Below, in pieces: positions 15,787 through 18,147 of a stretch of 18,147 nucleotides of DNA. The position numbers and the translations under genes were made by a program. The notes under the pieces were generated by a model. The model was not told the DNA's origin and did no database searches. It saw only the letters and a list, made by a program, of their open reading frames with translations. The stretch lies in assembly GCA_964577175.1 (NCBI GenBank), contig CAZNYC010000083.1, positions 1 through 18,147 of the forward strand. The letters are read 5' to 3'. Origin of the DNA: BS750m-G62 sp964577175. GTDB lineage: Bacteria > Planctomycetota > Phycisphaerae > FEN-1346. Each line of letters opens with the position of its first letter. Position 1 is the stretch's first letter.

Positions 15787-15900
15787 GGCGGCCCGCGCTC
15801 CGGGTGCCACCGATTGATTGTCAATCCGTGCATGACGCGCCGCGGTGGCGCTGCCCAATCTGGCGGGTATGGACGGTGCTGCCGGCAAAGGAAGAAGTGG

Positions 15901-15974
15901 GGTGAGCGAGGGGATTCGAACCCCCGACCCCCTGGACCACAACCAGGTGCTCTAACCGGCTGAGCTACGCTCAC
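15901..15974 (-). tRNA. tRNA-His (anticodon GTG)
   Basis: The reverse strand folds into a complete cloverleaf: acceptor GTGAGCG/CGCTCAC, D arm GCTC/GAGC, anticodon stem CCTGG/CCAGG with loop TTGTGGT (anticodon GTG), and a T arm with TTCGAAT. Discriminator C73 (15901) can pair with a genomically encoded G at -1 (15975), the identity signature of bacterial tRNA-His. CCA is encoded at 15900-15898. It is transcribed against the flanking genes. The bases between it and the DUF2304 stop show nothing recognisable. Confidence 0.97.
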
Positions 15975-16227
15975 CACGCGAAAGGCCGTCCGGACATGGC
16001 ATTATGCCAGCCGGACCGTGCGGCGTCAAGGATGGCGCCGGGCCAAATGGGCGAGCGCTATGCTTCCGCGCTGTTGCCGAAGCGCGACGCCCGCCACGTT
16101 CCTGCCACGCCATTCGTGCCGACACCTGAATACACCCGCCCGGCCTGCCGTACGGGGTGATGCCACGCCGTCTCCGTCTCATGGGCTCGTGCCTCACGCG
16201 GCCATGAGGCCAAAAATGGGGAACCGG

Positions 16228-16256
16228 TTGGGTTCGGCGCTGTCTGAGCGTACAAT
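16228..16256 (+). promoter_or_regulatory. Predicted promoter of the thioredoxin genes
   Basis: TTGGGT at 16228-16233 and TACAAT at 16251-16256 are separated by 17 bp. A perfect TATAAT at 16271-16276 lies slightly downstream without a recognisable -35, so it may be an alternative -10. The rest of the 15976-16312 gap shows no gene, strong hairpin or member of the palindromic repeat family. Confidence 0.45.
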
Positions 16257-16312
16257 AGGTGCGTGAAGCATATAATCCGCGATGACTCGCGATAACGAAA
16301 GGAGGACCCGCC

Positions 16313-17527
16313 ATGGCACCCTTCAGAGTGACCTACCTGGCGTTGGCAGGGCTGCTGACCGCGGCCCTCGCCTCGCCCGCCACGGCTGCGGTCAGCGTGG
16401 GGCAGCGGGCTCCCGAGATCTCGGCCACCGATTGGCTCAACGCGCCGCGGCTGTCGCTGGCGAAGTTGCGCGGCAAGATCGCGGTCGTGGAGTTTTGGGC
16501 CACCTGGTGCCCGCCGTGCCGCGCCACCATCCCCCATCTGATTGAACTGCACGAGAAATACGGCGACAAGGGCGTCGTCATCATCGGCCTGACCGATGAG
16601 CCGAAATCCAAGGTCGAGCCGTTCGCCGGACAGATGGGCATGACCTACGCCGTGGGCTGCGGCAGCCAGTCGAAGGGCGTCTACGGGGTGCGAGGCATTC
16701 CGCATGCCTTCGTCGTCGACGTGGCCGGCAAGGTCGTCTGGCGCGGGCACCCGGGGGACAGCGGGCTCGAGGGAGCCATCGAAGAGCAACTCCGCACGAA
16801 CCCGCCCACCCTCCTCTCGCCCAAGGAGAAGGCCCAGGCCCTGGCCTTGCTGAAGAAGGTCGAGGACGCGGTCGGCGAGGCACAGCATGCGCGGGCGGCC
16901 GCCATGCTCGACCGCATCAGGGCCCCTGAGGGGGACCCTGAAATCAAGAAGCGTGTTGCGGCCGTCCGGGAGCAGTTGACCGCCCGGGCCGAGGCCCGCA
17001 ACACCGAGGCCGAGGAGCACATCAAGAAGAAGGAATACTACGAGGCGGACGTGGCCCTCAGTGACGTCGCCGTCCTGGCCGGCGACTCGGACCTGGCCGA
17101 AACGGCCCAGGCGCGCCGCGCCGAACTGCACAAGGATGAGGCCATCCACGCCGCCATCGAGGAAGGCCGCCGGCAGCGCGTGGCGGCCGAGGCGCTCGCC
17201 GAACTGGAGAAGAAGACGCCGGAGATGCCCCCCGCGGCCCGCCTGAAGGCGTACGAGGCCCTGGCCGAGGCCCATCCCGGCACCGAGGCCGGCGCGGCCG
17301 CCGCCGCCAAGGCCGAGGCCATGCGCAGCGACGCGGTCCTGATGGCCCGCATCGCCGACCGGGCCGCCGAAAAGGAGTGCATGGGCTGGCTCTCGATGGC
17401 CCGCAACTTCCTGAAGGCCGGCATGCCCGCCAAGGCCGCGCCCTACCTCAGGAAGGTGACGGAGAAGTACCCCGATACGGGCTTCGCCCGGCAGGCCAAG
17501 GAGATGCTCTCGAAGATCGAGAAGTGA
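16313..17527 (+). CDS. Secreted TlpA-like thioredoxin with long helical C-terminal region
   Basis: This 404-residue protein has an N-terminal signal peptide (hydrophobic core about 8-20, likely cleavage after ATAA near residue 26). A TlpA/ResA-like thioredoxin domain follows (about 27-160), with the redox motif WCPPC (C66, C69), FWATWCPPCR, and the cis-proline P130 in GVRGIPHAF. Such proteins reduce or exchange disulfides outside the cytoplasm. From about 165 to the end the sequence is Ala/Glu/Lys-rich and helical. The last 60 residues (MARNFLKAGMPAKAAPYLRKVTEKYP) resemble a tetratricopeptide-like hairpin, so this part may bind partners. AAAGGAGG at 16298-16305, seven bases upstream, is the best ribosome site in the window. 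A related lipoprotein gene follows after 52 bp. The client is unknown. Confidence 0.9.
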   Translation: MAPFRVTYLALAGLLTAALASPATAAVSVGQRAPEISATDWLNAPRLSLAKLRGKIAVVEFWATWCPPCRATIPHLIELHEKYGDKGVVIIGLTDEPKSKVEPFAGQMGMTYAVGCGSQSKGVYGVRGIPHAFVVDVAGKVVWRGHPGDSGLEGAIEEQLRTNPPTLLSPKEKAQALALLKKVEDAVGEAQHARAAAMLDRIRAPEGDPEIKKRVAAVREQLTARAEARNTEAEEHIKKKEYYEADVALSDVAVLAGDSDLAETAQARRAELHKDEAIHAAIEEGRRQRVAAEALAELEKKTPEMPPAARLKAYEALAEAHPGTEAGAAAAAKAEAMRSDAVLMARIADRAAEKECMGWLSMARNFLKAGMPAKAAPYLRKVTEKYPDTGFARQAKEMLSKIEK

Positions 17528-17579
17528 ACCGGGTCCCCGACCGACGGGTCCCTGACGCGGCATGCATAGGAGCGCTGCA

Positions 17580-18147
17580 ATGAACCGATGGCTTGTGCTG
17601 ACAGGCGTGCTGGTGGTGGTGTTCGGATTGCCGGGCTGCAAGGAGTCACCGAGTGCGCCGGAGGACGATCCGCCCACAGAGCCGGCGGCTGCCGATCCGC
17701 CGGCCGGTGATGCGGCGGAGGCGGCCTCCCCCGCGGTCGACGCAGCCCCGGAGATCCAGGCCGACTACTGGCTCAACAGCGATCCGCTCAGCCTTGAGGG
17801 CCTGCGGGGCAAGGTCGTCGTCCTGGAGTTCTGGGCCACCTGGTGCCCGCCGTGCCGGACGACCATCCCGCATCTCGCCAAGATGTACAACGAGTACAAG
17901 GGCAAGGGGGTGGCGTTCGTCAGCCTCACGAACGAAAAGCGCGAGACCGTCGAGCCGTTCGCCAAAGAGATGAACATGCCGTACCCCGTGGGCGGGGGCA
18001 GCAACAGCGGCCAGACCTATGGCGTTCGGGGCATCCCGCACGCGTTCATCATCGCGCCCTCGGGCGAGGTCGTGTGGGAAGGGCATCCGATGGGCGGCCT
18101 GGATGCGGCGCTCGAGAAGCAACTCGAAGCGACTCCGCCGACGAAGT
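17580..18147 (+). CDS. TlpA-like thioredoxin lipoprotein (3' end beyond window)
   Basis: The reading frame is open to the right edge, giving 189 residues. It begins with a lipoprotein signal: basic start, hydrophobic core (about 5-17) and LPGC, with lipidated C20. A Pro/Ala/Asp-rich flexible linker runs to about residue 56, and a thioredoxin-like domain follows with FWATWCPPCR (C89, C92) and cis-proline P153 in GVRGIPHAF. Domain spacing and several blocks (YWLN, IPHL, VEPFA) match the preceding protein, so the two are tandem paralogues. AGGAG at 17568-17572, seven bases before the ATG, supports the start. It is probably membrane-anchored on the outer side of a membrane, acting in disulfide exchange. 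Whether it too carries a helical tail cannot be seen. Confidence 0.88.
   Translation, partial: MNRWLVLTGVLVVVFGLPGCKESPSAPEDDPPTEPAAADPPAGDAAEAASPAVDAAPEIQADYWLNSDPLSLEGLRGKVVVLEFWATWCPPCRTTIPHLAKMYNEYKGKGVAFVSLTNEKRETVEPFAKEMNMPYPVGGGSNSGQTYGVRGIPHAFIIAPSGEVVWEGHPMGGLDAALEKQLEATPPTK

Noticed and set aside
16018..16266. Small gene between tRNA-His and the thioredoxin gene
   Set aside because: The 82-codon frame has no motif or ribosome site and covers the predicted promoter; it is probably chance.

Overview
The window is a GC-rich, densely coded bacterial chromosome segment. High GC, cytoplasmic AlkP-superfamily proteins ending in an LGYL tail, GT-C glycosyltransferases and short palindromic intergenic repeats are compatible with a planctomycete-like or related environmental bacterium. 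No rRNA or phylogenetic marker is visible, so this placement is tentative.

Layout. (1) 1-305: tandem heptamer and hexamer repeats, then a palindromic intergenic repeat. (2) 306-6754, plus strand: an AlkP-superfamily phosphohydrolase, a Wzx-like flippase and two GT-C (ArnT/PMT-like) glycosyltransferases. (3) 10063 down to 6770, minus strand: a DPM1-like GT2 glycosyltransferase, a WbpG-type N-acetyl sugar amidotransferase and a UPF0104/LPG-synthase-TM-like membrane protein, tightly packed as an operon. (4) 10492-15786, plus strand: a second AlkP-superfamily protein, a methyltransferase, a rhamnosyltransferase-like GT2, a zinc-ribbon methyltransferase and a DUF2304 membrane protein. (5) A tRNA-His on the minus strand. 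(6) 16313 to the right edge: two tandem TlpA-like thioredoxins, one secreted with a long helical tail, the other a lipoprotein that runs off the window.

How the genes could work together (inference). Regions 2-4 look like a surface glycan or glycolipid locus. Soluble enzymes modify nucleotide sugars and build a lipid-linked glycan (amidotransferase, GT2s, methyltransferases). The DPM1-like GT2 would make polyprenyl-phosphate sugar. The Wzx-like and UPF0104-like proteins could move lipid-linked sugars or glycans across the membrane, and the GT-C enzymes would use polyprenyl-phosphate sugars on the outer face. The two AlkP proteins have no signal peptide, and their substrates cannot be told from sequence. 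No O-antigen polymerase, ligase, HisH/HisF partner or priming transferase is visible, so the locus probably continues elsewhere.

The least ordinary feature is a mosaic family of palindromic repeats built around TGGCCA. Copies occupy the four large intergenic gaps that precede plus-strand transcription units of the glycan region (110-188, 10185-10372, 13798-13960, 15061-15216). One copy is flanked by a 37-39 bp inverted pair, which gives it a MITE-like outline.
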